Assembly (NCBI RefSeq): GCF_014203125.1
Contig: NZ_JACHIH010000003.1
Location: 124,001-188,000, forward strand
Source: Rhodopseudomonas rhenobacensis
GTDB taxonomy: Bacteria; Pseudomonadota; Alphaproteobacteria; Rhizobiales; Xanthobacteraceae
Reading direction: 5' to 3'
Length of the DNA: 64,000 nucleotides
In this document: positions 1 through 9,859 of the stretch, piece by piece
Layout: the number at the start of each line of letters is the position of its first letter
How positions within the stretch are numbered: the first letter of the stretch is position 1
The notes under the pieces: model-generated
The model's database searches: none
Seen by the model: the letters and a program-made list of their open reading frames with translations, nothing else
What the model was told of the DNA's origin: nothing
Program-made: the position numbers and the translations under genes

Positions 1-3000
1 GAGCCGGTGCAGAGCCGGCGCCCGAGCTTGCAGCCGCGCGATTTTCTGCAATGGCTGCGCGGCTTCACCAGCCGCGCCGGCGCCGCGCTGATCTTCGACG
101 AGGTGCTGCTCGGGTTTCGCGTGGCGTCCGGCGGGGCGCAGGCCTGGGCCGGGGTGCGCGCCGATCTTGTGACTTATGGCAAGATCGTCGGCGGCGGCCT
201 GCCGATCGGCGTCGTCGCCGGCGGCCGCGCGTTTCTCGACGGCATCGATGGCGGCACCTGGCCGCTGCAGGGCGCCGGTGGTCCGCAGGCCGAGCGGACC
301 TTCTTCGCCGGCACTTTTAATAAGAACCCGCTCGCGATGGCGGCCGCAACGGCGGTCCTCACGCATCTGGACGCCTCCGGGCCCGCGCTGCAGCAGCGCC
401 TCAACGCCACGACTGACCGTTTCTGCCGCGACCTCAACGCCACGCTCGAACACGACGGCAGCGCCTTGCGGGTGGAGCATTTCTCTTCGGTGCTGCGCTT
501 CGCCGGCGCCAGCGACCTGTTCTACAGCCAGCTGATCTCGCGCGGCGTCTATGTCTGGGAAGGGCGGACCTGCTTCCTCTCCACGGCGCACACCGATTCC
601 GATCTCGACCAGGTGGCGCAGGCGGTGCGCGATAGCGCCCGCGCGCTGACGGCGGTCGGCCTGATGGGCTCGTCGCCTCGCGCGGCCGCGCCCGCGACCA
701 TCGCCACCTCGCCGGGGCAGCAGGCGCTGTGGACGCTCGCCGCCTTCAGTCCCGAAAGCGCCGCCGCCTATAATCAGACGCTGGTGCTGAATTTCGAAGC
801 CCCGCCCGATCCGCAAATGCTCAGGGCCGCGCTGGCCGATTTGATAGTCCGGCACGACAGCCTGCGGATGAATTTTGCGGAGGGCGGCGGCGAGGCCCAC
901 ATCGCCGGCGCCGTCACGATCGCCTTGCAAGAGGTCGATCTGCCGGATGCCGAGGCCGCGGCGGCCTGGGTGCCGGCCGAGGCGGCACGGCCATTCGATC
1001 TTGCGGGCGGCCGATTACTTAAGATCGCTCTACTTCGGATAGGCGCGGCGGAATGCGCGCTGGTGCTGATCCAGCCGCACATCGTCACCGACGGCTGGTC
1101 GATGCAGGTGCTCGCCAACGAACTCGGCCGGCTGTATTCGGCTCGCCTCGCAGCGATGCCGGCGAGCCTGCCGGCGCCGGTGAGCTATCAGCGCTTTGCT
1201 AGCTTTGCCCGCGCGGCTGCCGCCGACCCGGACGCCGCGGCGCATTGGAAAAGCACCTTCGCTCGTCTACCCGCGCCGCTCGATCTTCCCGCCGACCGGC
1301 CGCGACCGCCGCTGCAGACGTTTGCCGGCGGGCGCATCTCCGCGCTGCTGCCGCCGGTGCTGGCGGATCGGCTGGCGACGCAAGCGCGGGCGCAAAATTG
1401 CTCGCTGTTCACGCTGTGCCTCGCCGCCTATGGACGGCTGCTGGCAGAACTTTCGAGGCAGGACGATATCGTCGTGGCGATCTTCGCCGCCGGCCAACCG
1501 ATGCTGGGCGAGCCGGGCCTAAGCGGCTATTGCATCTCCACCGTGCCGGTGCGGCTCGCCGGCATCGGCGGCGCCGATGCGCTCGGCGTGACCCGCGCGG
1601 CGATGGCGCAGGCGATGGCCTATCCGGCCTATCCGCTGTCCGCCATCGTCAAGGCGAGCGGTTCACGGCGCGATCCGTCGCGCCCGCCGCTGGCCAGCGT
1701 CTCCTTCAACCTCGATCGCCTGGAGCCTCTCGCGGCCTTCGGTGAGTTCGCGCCAAAAGTCAGCGCCAACGCTCATGGCAGCGTGCGCTGGGACCTCAAC
1801 TGGAATCTCGAACTCAGCGAGGCAGGGCTCGCCATCGAGGCCAACTACAACACGGCGTTGTTCGATGCCGCCCGGGTGAAGGGCTGGGTCGCCCGCTATC
1901 GCGAGTTATTAGACAGCAATGTCGGAGAACCCGCGCGGGCACCGGCGCTACCAGTCACTATCACGATCGCCGACTACGTGGCGCAATGGGCTGCGCAGCG
2001 GCCCGATGCGCCGGCGGTGATCGACAACGATGGCACGCTGAGCTGGGCTCAACTCGCGCAAGCCAGCGACCACCTCGCGGCGCGGCTTGCCGCGCTTGGT
2101 GTCGGGCACGGCGACCGCGTTGGCTTCTGCCTGGAGCGCGGCGCCGGCCCGCTGGTGACGATGGCGGCCGCAAGCCGGCTCGGCGCCGCCTTCGTGCCGC
2201 TCGAGCCGGAGCACCCCGCCGCCCACCGCGCCACGCTGCTCGCCGAATCCGGCGCCAGGGTGCTGGTGACGGATGCATCGACGCGGGGCGAGACGGCAGC
2301 GATTCCGACGCTGGGCTGGAGCCGCGACGCGCCGGCCGTGACGGCGCCGCCGCGCTTTTCTTCCGCAGCTTCGGATCTCGCCTACATCCTGTTCACCTCC
2401 GGCTCCACCGGGCGCTCGAAGGGCGTCATGGTGTCCTGCGGCGGACTGCACACCTATGCGGACGCCATGCTGCGCCGGCTGGCGATGCCCGGTCCGCTGG
2501 TGTTTTCGATCGTCACCTCGTTCGCCGCCGACCTCGGCTACACAAGCGTGATCGGCGCTTTGGCTTCCGGCGGCACTCTCAATGTCGTGGATGCGGCCAC
2601 CGCGCGCGACCCCGCCGCCTTGATCGCCCGGATGGCGCAGGCCCCGGCCGACGTGCTGAAAATCGTCCCCAGCCATCTCGCGGCGCTGCTGACGCATCCG
2701 GACGCCGCCGCGCTGCTGCCGCGGCGCGCGCTGATCTGCGGCGGCGATGTGCTCACCTTTGCATTGGTGCAACGGCTGGCGGCGCTGCGGCCCGGCTTGC
2801 GCATCTTCAATCATTACGGCCCCACCGAGACCACCATCGGCTGCACCATGGTGGAGGTCACCGCGGCGCTCGCGAGCGTGATGGCGGATGGCCGCGTGCC
2901 GATCGGCTATGCGCTCGACGGCGCCGTCGTGGAGATCGTCGGCAGCGACGGCACGGTGCTTGCGGCTGGCGAGACCGGCGAAATCCGCGTCAGCGGCGCG

Positions 3001-5070
3001 GGCGTCGCGCTGGGCTATCTGGCGCCGGCGGCCGACGCGGCGTCCGGCTTCATCCGCCGCGCCGACGCCGCGCGCGCCTATCTCACCGGCGATCTCGGCA
3101 GCATGGATGCCGACGGCCTCGTCCGCTTCCTCGGCCGCAACGACGACATGGCAAAAATCCGCGGCCATCGGGTCGATCCCAACGGGGTGGCGGCGGTGCT
3201 GCGCGCCTGCCCGGGCGTGTCGGACGCGGCGGTGCTGGTCAAACGCGACGACGACGGCGCGGCGCGCCTGCTTGGTGCCATCGTGGCATCCGGCCAGACC
3301 GTTGAAAACCTCGCCACGCTGCTGATCGACCAGCTGCCGGAAGCCCATCGTCCGTCCCGGCTTGTGATCGTCGAGGCATTGCCACTCACCGCCAACGGCA
3401 AGGTCGATCGCAGCGCCCTGATGGAGCTGTTTGCCGCGCCGCGCGCCGTCGTCACCGCAGCGCCGGTTCAAGCCGAGGGCGTGCTCGGCACGATTCTGCT
3501 GCTGTGGCGAGAGCTGTTCGTCGGCCTTGGCGACCAGGCGCAGAATATCGGCGCCGACGATGATTTCTTCGCGCTCGGCGGTGATTCCATCATGGCGATC
3601 CAGCTTGCCGGCAAGGCCCGCGCGGCCGGCTGGCTGATGTCGCCCGCGCAGATTTTCACCGCGCCGACGCCGCGGGGGCTGGCCGAAATCATCCAGCCGG
3701 TCGCGGCACAGGCTGTCGAAGATCGCGGGCCGGTCGCGGAGGCGGTGCCGCTGACGCCGATCCAGCACTGGTTCATGGACATCGACATGCCCGATCGCGG
3801 CCATTGGGCGCTGACGGCGGTGTTCGATCTCCCGCTCGGCGCAACGACCGAAGCGATTAGTACGGCGCTCGCGGCGGCGGTTCAGCGTCACGACGCGCTG
3901 CGCGTGCGCCTCTGCGACGGCGACCCGCCGGCGCAGCAGGTGGAAGCAACGGCTTTCTCGCCGGCCTTGCAGCAACAATTAGCTGCCGCCGACGAGTTAT
4001 CCGCCGCTGAGGATCGGATCGCCGATCGCCTGGTGGCGCAGCTGGATCCCGCTGCGGGCCGCCCATTCGCCGCGGGCCTGATCGAAACCGGCGCCGCGAA
4101 GCGCCTCGTCGTGGCGGTGCATCACCTGGTGTTCGACATGGTCTCCTGGGCGATTCTTTCGGACGATCTGGCCAACGCATTGTCCGACCCGCCGCGGCCG
4201 GTGGCGGCTCCGCCGACGGCGTGGTCCTGGTGGTGCCGCCATCAGGCGGCGTCGGCGGAAGCCTTCGAAGTCGATCGCCCGTATTGGCAGGCGGTGTTGG
4301 ACGTCGCAGTGACGGTGCCGCTCGATGCTCCGGACAGCGTGGATTTGGAAGGCGACGCGCAATGCCGCGAATTGCGACTGAGCGCCGAGCTGTGCCAGCC
4401 GCTGTTCGCCGATCTGACCGAACGTTTCGGCCTCCAGCCGCATGAAGGCGCGCTGGCGCTGGTCGCCCGCGCGCTGATCGGCTGGACCGGCGGCGCGGTG
4501 CAGATCGAGTTGGAAGGGCACGGCCGTGACGCGGGCGACTCGGACATCGATCTGTCGCGCAGCATCGGCTGGTTCACCACGCGCTATCCGGTCGCGCTGG
4601 CGGCGGACGCGACCGACCTGCCGCGCTGGCTTTTGGCCATCAAGGACACAGCGCGTGCGGCGGCCGGGCGGTCGATGGGTTACGGTCTGCTGCGGTGCGC
4701 CGCCGTGCCGCTGACCGGGCCGCGGCCGCAACTGTCCTTCAACTACCTCGGCGAGATCGGGCGGTTCGGCCATGCCGGGCTGCCGCTGCTCCGGCTCGGC
4801 GCGGGTCGCGAGCGGGCCGCGCGGGCGGTTCGCCCGCATCGCCTGGCCTTCAACTGTTGGCAGGATGCCGGCGCTCTCATCGTTCGCTGCGAATTCGGCG
4901 CCGGCCATCAGGTCGCGACCATCGAGCGCCTGCTGCAGGCCATCGCCGCCGAGGCGGACGCCTGCCGTTCCGTGGTGAGCTTTTCGGAGCAGCGCCGCTA
5001 TTCGCCGAGCGACTTCTCGGCGCTCGACCTCAGCCAGGAAGATCTCGACGCCCTGACGCTCTTCAATTGA
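1..5070 (+). CDS. Nonribosomal peptide synthetase, AMT-C-A-PCP-E, 5' end outside the window
   Basis: The reading frame is open from base 1, so the true start lies upstream. Domains in order: class III aminotransferase (about residues 1-215 of the visible part, DEV near 33 and PLP lysine in YGKIVGGGLP near 61); condensation (about 235-640, motif PHIVTDG, so the first His of HHxxxDG is Pro while the second is kept); adenylation (about 655-1130, with LFTSGSTGRSKG, NHYGPTETT, YLTGDLG, NGKVDR); carrier protein (FFALGGDSIM); and a terminal domain with HHLVFDMVSW, EGHGRD and FNYLGEIG, typical of epimerization domains. An aminotransferase inside an NRPS is known from iturin-type synthetases. There is no thioesterase, so a further module or release protein should exist elsewhere. 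It would load one amino acid and epimerize it. The gene ends normally just outside the ICE boundary, so it is probably chromosomal. Confidence 0.93.
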   Translation, partial: EPVQSRRPSLQPRDFLQWLRGFTSRAGAALIFDEVLLGFRVASGGAQAWAGVRADLVTYGKIVGGGLPIGVVAGGRAFLDGIDGGTWPLQGAGGPQAERTFFAGTFNKNPLAMAAATAVLTHLDASGPALQQRLNATTDRFCRDLNATLEHDGSALRVEHFSSVLRFAGASDLFYSQLISRGVYVWEGRTCFLSTAHTDSDLDQVAQAVRDSARALTAVGLMGSSPRAAAPATIATSPGQQALWTLAAFSPESAAAYNQTLVLNFEAPPDPQMLRAALADLIVRHDSLRMNFAEGGGEAHIAGAVTIALQEVDLPDAEAAAAWVPAEAARPFDLAGGRLLKIALLRIGAAECALVLIQPHIVTDGWSMQVLANELGRLYSARLAAMPASLPAPVSYQRFASFARAAAADPDAAAHWKSTFARLPAPLDLPADRPRPPLQTFAGGRISALLPPVLADRLATQARAQNCSLFTLCLAAYGRLLAELSRQDDIVVAIFAAGQPMLGEPGLSGYCISTVPVRLAGIGGADALGVTRAAMAQAMAYPAYPLSAIVKASGSRRDPSRPPLASVSFNLDRLEPLAAFGEFAPKVSANAHGSVRWDLNWNLELSEAGLAIEANYNTALFDAARVKGWVARYRELLDSNVGEPARAPALPVTITIADYVAQWAAQRPDAPAVIDNDGTLSWAQLAQASDHLAARLAALGVGHGDRVGFCLERGAGPLVTMAAASRLGAAFVPLEPEHPAAHRATLLAESGARVLVTDASTRGETAAIPTLGWSRDAPAVTAPPRFSSAASDLAYILFTSGSTGRSKGVMVSCGGLHTYADAMLRRLAMPGPLVFSIVTSFAADLGYTSVIGALASGGTLNVVDAATARDPAALIARMAQAPADVLKIVPSHLAALLTHPDAAALLPRRALICGGDVLTFALVQRLAALRPGLRIFNHYGPTETTIGCTMVEVTAALASVMADGRVPIGYALDGAVVEIVGSDGTVLAAGETGEIRVSGAGVALGYLAPAADAASGFIRRADAARAYLTGDLGSMDADGLVRFLGRNDDMAKIRGHRVDPNGVAAVLRACPGVSDAAVLVKRDDDGAARLLGAIVASGQTVENLATLLIDQLPEAHRPSRLVIVEALPLTANGKVDRSALMELFAAPRAVVTAAPVQAEGVLGTILLLWRELFVGLGDQAQNIGADDDFFALGGDSIMAIQLAGKARAAGWLMSPAQIFTAPTPRGLAEIIQPVAAQAVEDRGPVAEAVPLTPIQHWFMDIDMPDRGHWALTAVFDLPLGATTEAISTALAAAVQRHDALRVRLCDGDPPAQQVEATAFSPALQQQLAAADELSAAEDRIADRLVAQLDPAAGRPFAAGLIETGAAKRLVVAVHHLVFDMVSWAILSDDLANALSDPPRPVAAPPTAWSWWCRHQAASAEAFEVDRPYWQAVLDVAVTVPLDAPDSVDLEGDAQCRELRLSAELCQPLFADLTERFGLQPHEGALALVARALIGWTGGAVQIELEGHGRDAGDSDIDLSRSIGWFTTRYPVALAADATDLPRWLLAIKDTARAAAGRSMGYGLLRCAAVPLTGPRPQLSFNYLGEIGRFGHAGLPLLRLGAGRERAARAVRPHRLAFNCWQDAGALIVRCEFGAGHQVATIERLLQAIAAEADACRSVVSFSEQRRYSPSDFSALDLSQEDLDALTLFN

Positions 5071-5142
5071 CAGATCCGCCTCCTCCAGGCGCAAGAGAGC
5101 CGGAGATGGAGACCCGTTCTGTTCTGAATGCTGGCAAATAAG

Positions 5143-5187
5143 TGGCGCACCCGACACGATTCGAACGTGTGACCTTTGCCTTCGGAG
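5143..5187 (-). other. Integration site: 3' half of tRNA-Arg (anticodon CCG), 5' half missing
   Basis: Read on the minus strand this is the end of a tRNA: anticodon loop CTCCGAA (5187 downwards), the stem half GGCAA, a T arm of ACACG-TTCGAAT-CGTGT, the acceptor strand CGGGTGC, a discriminator G and an encoded CCA. Upstream of the loop the expected TTGCC stem half, D arm and 5' acceptor strand are absent, so this is a fragment. Tyrosine integrases commonly recombine in the anticodon region and leave such a fragment at one end and an intact tRNA at the other. An integrase gene starts 180 bp away. The intact tRNA-Arg should therefore lie at the far end, not in this window. Confidence 0.85.
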
Positions 5188-5367
5188 CAATTTAACCTGC
5201 CCTTCGACACTTCACGATGGGTTTCGCTCCGATGCGCTATGCTACTGTAATTACTAAACAAATTGAAATTTAGACCCGCCTGACGTACCCTCGGACACGC
5301 TCCGACTTGCGTCCGGTTGCTTACGTGGTGCTTACGCGAGAATGGGAGTTTGGACGGGAGAATTCCC

Positions 5368-6726
5368 ATGGCTAAGCTCACGAAGCGGCTCGTCGATGCC
5401 GCCGAATCCCAGGAGAAGGACTACGTCATCTGGGACGACGAACTACCAGGTTTCGGCCTGCGCGTCTTCGCCTCTGGCAAGCGCAGCTATGTCCTTCAAT
5501 ATCGGGCATTGGGCCGCTCGCGCCGCTACACCATCGGCTTGCATGGCGTCTGGACCGCTGAGAGCGCGCGGCAGGAGGCGAAGGTCCAATTGGGCCGTGT
5601 TGCTCAGGGCGACAACCCCGCCGAGGAACGCCAGCTCGATCATAAAGCGATCACCGTCAAGGAGCTCTGCACGCTCTACCTTAACGACCTAAACGCTGGC
5701 CTCATCCTAGGCAAAGGCGGCCGGCCGAAGAAGCCGCACACTATCGTCACCGATATTGGGCGCATCAATCGTCACATCATTCCTCTCCTGGGTACGCGGA
5801 GGGTGAAGGATCTGACTAAGGCCGACATCAACAAAGTGCTTAAGGACATCATGGCCGGCAAAACAGCGGTGTCGGTGAAAACCAACAAGCTGCGTGGGAA
5901 GGCCATCGTGCGCGGCGGCGCTGGCACAGCGACGCGCACGGTTGGACTCCTTGGGGGCATTCTCACCTACGCGGTCGAAGCCGGCATCATCACCGTCAAT
6001 CCAGCCCACGGACTGCGAAAGCCGAAGGACAATGTCCGAACTCGACGGCTCACCGAAGCGGAGTATCGGACGCTGGGCGAGATGCTGCGGACAGCCGAGG
6101 CGGACGAGAAGTATGCGACGACGGTTGAGATCATTCGTCAGATCGCGCTGACCGGCTGCCGCCGCAGCGAGATGATAGGCCTCATGTGGGCCGAGGCGGA
6201 CACCGATGGGAGCTGCCTGCGACTCATCGATAGCAAGGAGGGGACCTCAGTCCGTCCCATCGGGCTGCCAGTCGTTGAGTTTTTTGAAGCGCGTCGGAAA
6301 GCAGCCTCCGGAACTTATGTTTTCCCCGGACTGGGCGACGACAATGCGTTCGGGAGTTTCCCAAACCACTGGGAGCAGATCTTCAAGGACTCACCACTCT
6401 CCGACGTTACACCCCACGTCTTGCGCCACAGCTTTGCAAGCGTCGGGAACGACCTCGGCTTCACGGAGGTGACGATCGCCGCGCTGGTCGGCCATTCGAA
6501 GGGCTCCGTTACCAGCAAATACATTCACGCGCTCGACACCGCCCTCATCATGGCCGCGGATACGATCGCCGGCTACATCGAGGGCCTTCTCGACGGGAAG
6601 GAATTCAAGCAGACGGCCTATGCTCTTGATCGCAATTCCCGAAAGGCGGCGCTCGCACGGTTCCTGAGAAAGGCCGAAAGCGAAGATGTGGCCGAGTCCG
6701 GAGAGGATAAGCGCTTTGCCGCCTAG
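5368..6726 (+). CDS. int: Tyrosine site-specific integrase (DUF4102 arm-binding type)
   Basis: A 452-residue phage/ICE integrase that recombines the element into the tRNA-Arg gene. The N-terminus (MAKLTKRLVDAAE, then WDDELPGFGLRVFASG) is the arm-type DNA-binding domain. The catalytic domain shows the first Arg in ALTGCRRSEM, the HxxR box in HVLRHSFAS, a late His in LVGHSKGSVT and the nucleophile Tyr in SKYIHA. The ATG at 5368 is preferred over an in-frame start 51 bp upstream because GACGGGAG precedes it by 7 bases and the protein then begins as the family usually does. It lies beside the tRNA fragment and reads into the element. No excisionase gene is adjacent; the AlpA-like HTH gene at 33322 is a distant candidate. 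Confidence 0.95.
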   Translation: MAKLTKRLVDAAESQEKDYVIWDDELPGFGLRVFASGKRSYVLQYRALGRSRRYTIGLHGVWTAESARQEAKVQLGRVAQGDNPAEERQLDHKAITVKELCTLYLNDLNAGLILGKGGRPKKPHTIVTDIGRINRHIIPLLGTRRVKDLTKADINKVLKDIMAGKTAVSVKTNKLRGKAIVRGGAGTATRTVGLLGGILTYAVEAGIITVNPAHGLRKPKDNVRTRRLTEAEYRTLGEMLRTAEADEKYATTVEIIRQIALTGCRRSEMIGLMWAEADTDGSCLRLIDSKEGTSVRPIGLPVVEFFEARRKAASGTYVFPGLGDDNAFGSFPNHWEQIFKDSPLSDVTPHVLRHSFASVGNDLGFTEVTIAALVGHSKGSVTSKYIHALDTALIMAADTIAGYIEGLLDGKEFKQTAYALDRNSRKAALARFLRKAESEDVAESGEDKRFAA

Positions 6727-6896
6727 GAAATAGCTCTGGCCAATCCTGCTGACAGTTAGGCTTGCTAGCCGATGGCGAAGAATTGATTAAAAAGTGGCCC
6801 AACCCGCACCGAGCGGACGGAGAAGCGCGACGGAGCAGGAAACGTGCCGTCGTCGACCCGTTTCTGGAACACGTCCGCGCTTGCCGATCGGCCGTA

Positions 6897-8282
6897 TCAA
6901 GAGCGAATGCCATCCGCCGTGATGAAGCCGGGGTTGAACGTCGAGAAGTCGCGCAACTGAGGCACAGCTCGAACGTACGCAAGGTCGATCAAGTTCATAT
7001 CAATCAGCCTGTGCAGGGCGCCGCCGTGCAGGAGACGCAACACCTCAGCGAGCACGAGCGTCGCAGCAACCGCGCCCACGAACGGAGCACCGACCGCCTT
7101 GCCTGCCAGCAAGGTCACGCCGCAACGGTCGAGGGAGCCCTCGTCGAGCATCTTGCGATAGGCCGCCGCATCGACCGCTGATTGGCTGCCTTCACCTTCG
7201 TCTCTCCACAGCGTGCCCGCCGACATTTCGCCGGGCAGTGTGTGAATCAGCAGGCTACGGAAATCTTGATGCCCGCGACCCAGCCCGGCTTCGACCACGA
7301 AGTCGAAGCCGACCTGGTCGAGCGCGCGTCGTCCTACGGCATTGTCGAGGCCACACAGCGCGATCGACGGTTCATTGTGGTGACGGCGGCAGGTTTCATC
7401 GAACAGCCGCTCGGTAATGGCGGTGGCGAATCCTCGCCGTTCCGCCCATTTGGCGGTAACGCGCGTTTTCTTTTCGCCAAGCATCGTGCGGTCCGAGAGG
7501 ATCGAGGTGCTTTCGGTCGAGGGGGTGATCACATCGATGTCCTGGAGGAGTACTTCGACCTTCGCGTCGGCCGCGTAGGGTAAAAGCCCGAGTCCCCAGA
7601 GATAGGCCTGGCCGAGATGCCCGAGGCCGATGAGCCAGAGGCGAGACGGTAGATAGGAGAGCTCCGGCGCGCTCGCGTCGCACGACATCCAGTCGGTCGA
7701 CCGCGACAGGTTCCAGAGATTGAGTCCGACGGTTCGCTTTCCAGCGAAGGGACTGTCGCCCGAAAGATGGAGGAATGCTTCGTTGATCGCCAATGCGGCG
7801 GCGAGCATCGGCGCCAAAGCCATCGGACCGATGTCGCCGCAATCGGGACCTTCAGCGTGACCGGGCACGATCCCGCCGCGCCAGCCATCGAATACCGCCC
7901 TGATCGAGAAGCCGTCTGACTTTTGCTTAGCCAGACCGCCGATCGCGATGAGCGGGATGCCCGCGGTCGCTGCCCCTGACGTGCCGCCTGCGGCCGCGAC
8001 GGCATCCCGGAGCGTCGGGCCGGGGGACACCGGAACGTTCAGCGGCACATCAAGGTCGCCCTCGACGGTTACGCCGCCAAGGAAGACGCGCCGGCCGAGC
8101 TCCACTGCAGTCAGCAGCGCGGCCTGATGATGACGATCGATCGCCTCGTCCGGTCCTATGGACAAGGCGATCCGGTAGCCGCGCAGCAGAGCCTCTGCCT
8201 CTTGCCGGCTTGCGACCGTGCCATTGTCCATGGCGCGCTTGGCGAGCCGATGCATCTCGTCGGCAGGGGTAAAACTGTTCAT
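6897..8282 (-). CDS. bilD: ThiF/E1-like activating enzyme of a bacterial ubiquitin-like (BIL) system
   Basis: A 461-residue protein, the last gene of a four-gene operon. Residues 215-330 form an E1/ThiF Rossmann domain: the nucleotide loop GLGHLG at 219-224, then QDIDVITPSTES (the DxD region of E1 enzymes) and IALCGLDN. A C-terminal segment has DRCGVTLLAGKAVG, whose Cys387 is a candidate thioester cysteine (inference). About 200 N-terminal residues are not assigned. It should adenylate the ubiquitin-like protein and pass it to the E2. The start at 8282 lies 8 bases past the stop of the JAB gene; a longer in-frame start at 8345 would overlap that gene. The symbol is given because the order Ubl, E2, JAB, E1 matches published bilABCD operons. 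Confidence 0.88.
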   Translation of the reverse strand: MNSFTPADEMHRLAKRAMDNGTVASRQEAEALLRGYRIALSIGPDEAIDRHHQAALLTAVELGRRVFLGGVTVEGDLDVPLNVPVSPGPTLRDAVAAAGGTSGAATAGIPLIAIGGLAKQKSDGFSIRAVFDGWRGGIVPGHAEGPDCGDIGPMALAPMLAAALAINEAFLHLSGDSPFAGKRTVGLNLWNLSRSTDWMSCDASAPELSYLPSRLWLIGLGHLGQAYLWGLGLLPYAADAKVEVLLQDIDVITPSTESTSILSDRTMLGEKKTRVTAKWAERRGFATAITERLFDETCRRHHNEPSIALCGLDNAVGRRALDQVGFDFVVEAGLGRGHQDFRSLLIHTLPGEMSAGTLWRDEGEGSQSAVDAAAYRKMLDEGSLDRCGVTLLAGKAVGAPFVGAVAATLVLAEVLRLLHGGALHRLIDMNLIDLAYVRAVPQLRDFSTFNPGFITADGIRS

Positions 8283-8290
8283 CGCAATCC

Positions 8291-9859
<1,569 letters not shown>

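Noticed and set aside
1948-3978. 676-codon open frame on the minus strand inside the NRPS
   Set aside because: Frame shadow of the adenylation domain; His/Arg-rich with no domain, a common effect of high GC.
3997-5190. 397-codon minus-strand frame covering the NRPS end and the tRNA fragment
   Set aside because: Shadow of the epimerization domain; contains the tRNA segment as coding sequence, so cannot be a real gene.
6762-7181. Plus-strand frame opposite the E1 gene
   Set aside because: Shadow of the E1-like protein without start context or motif.
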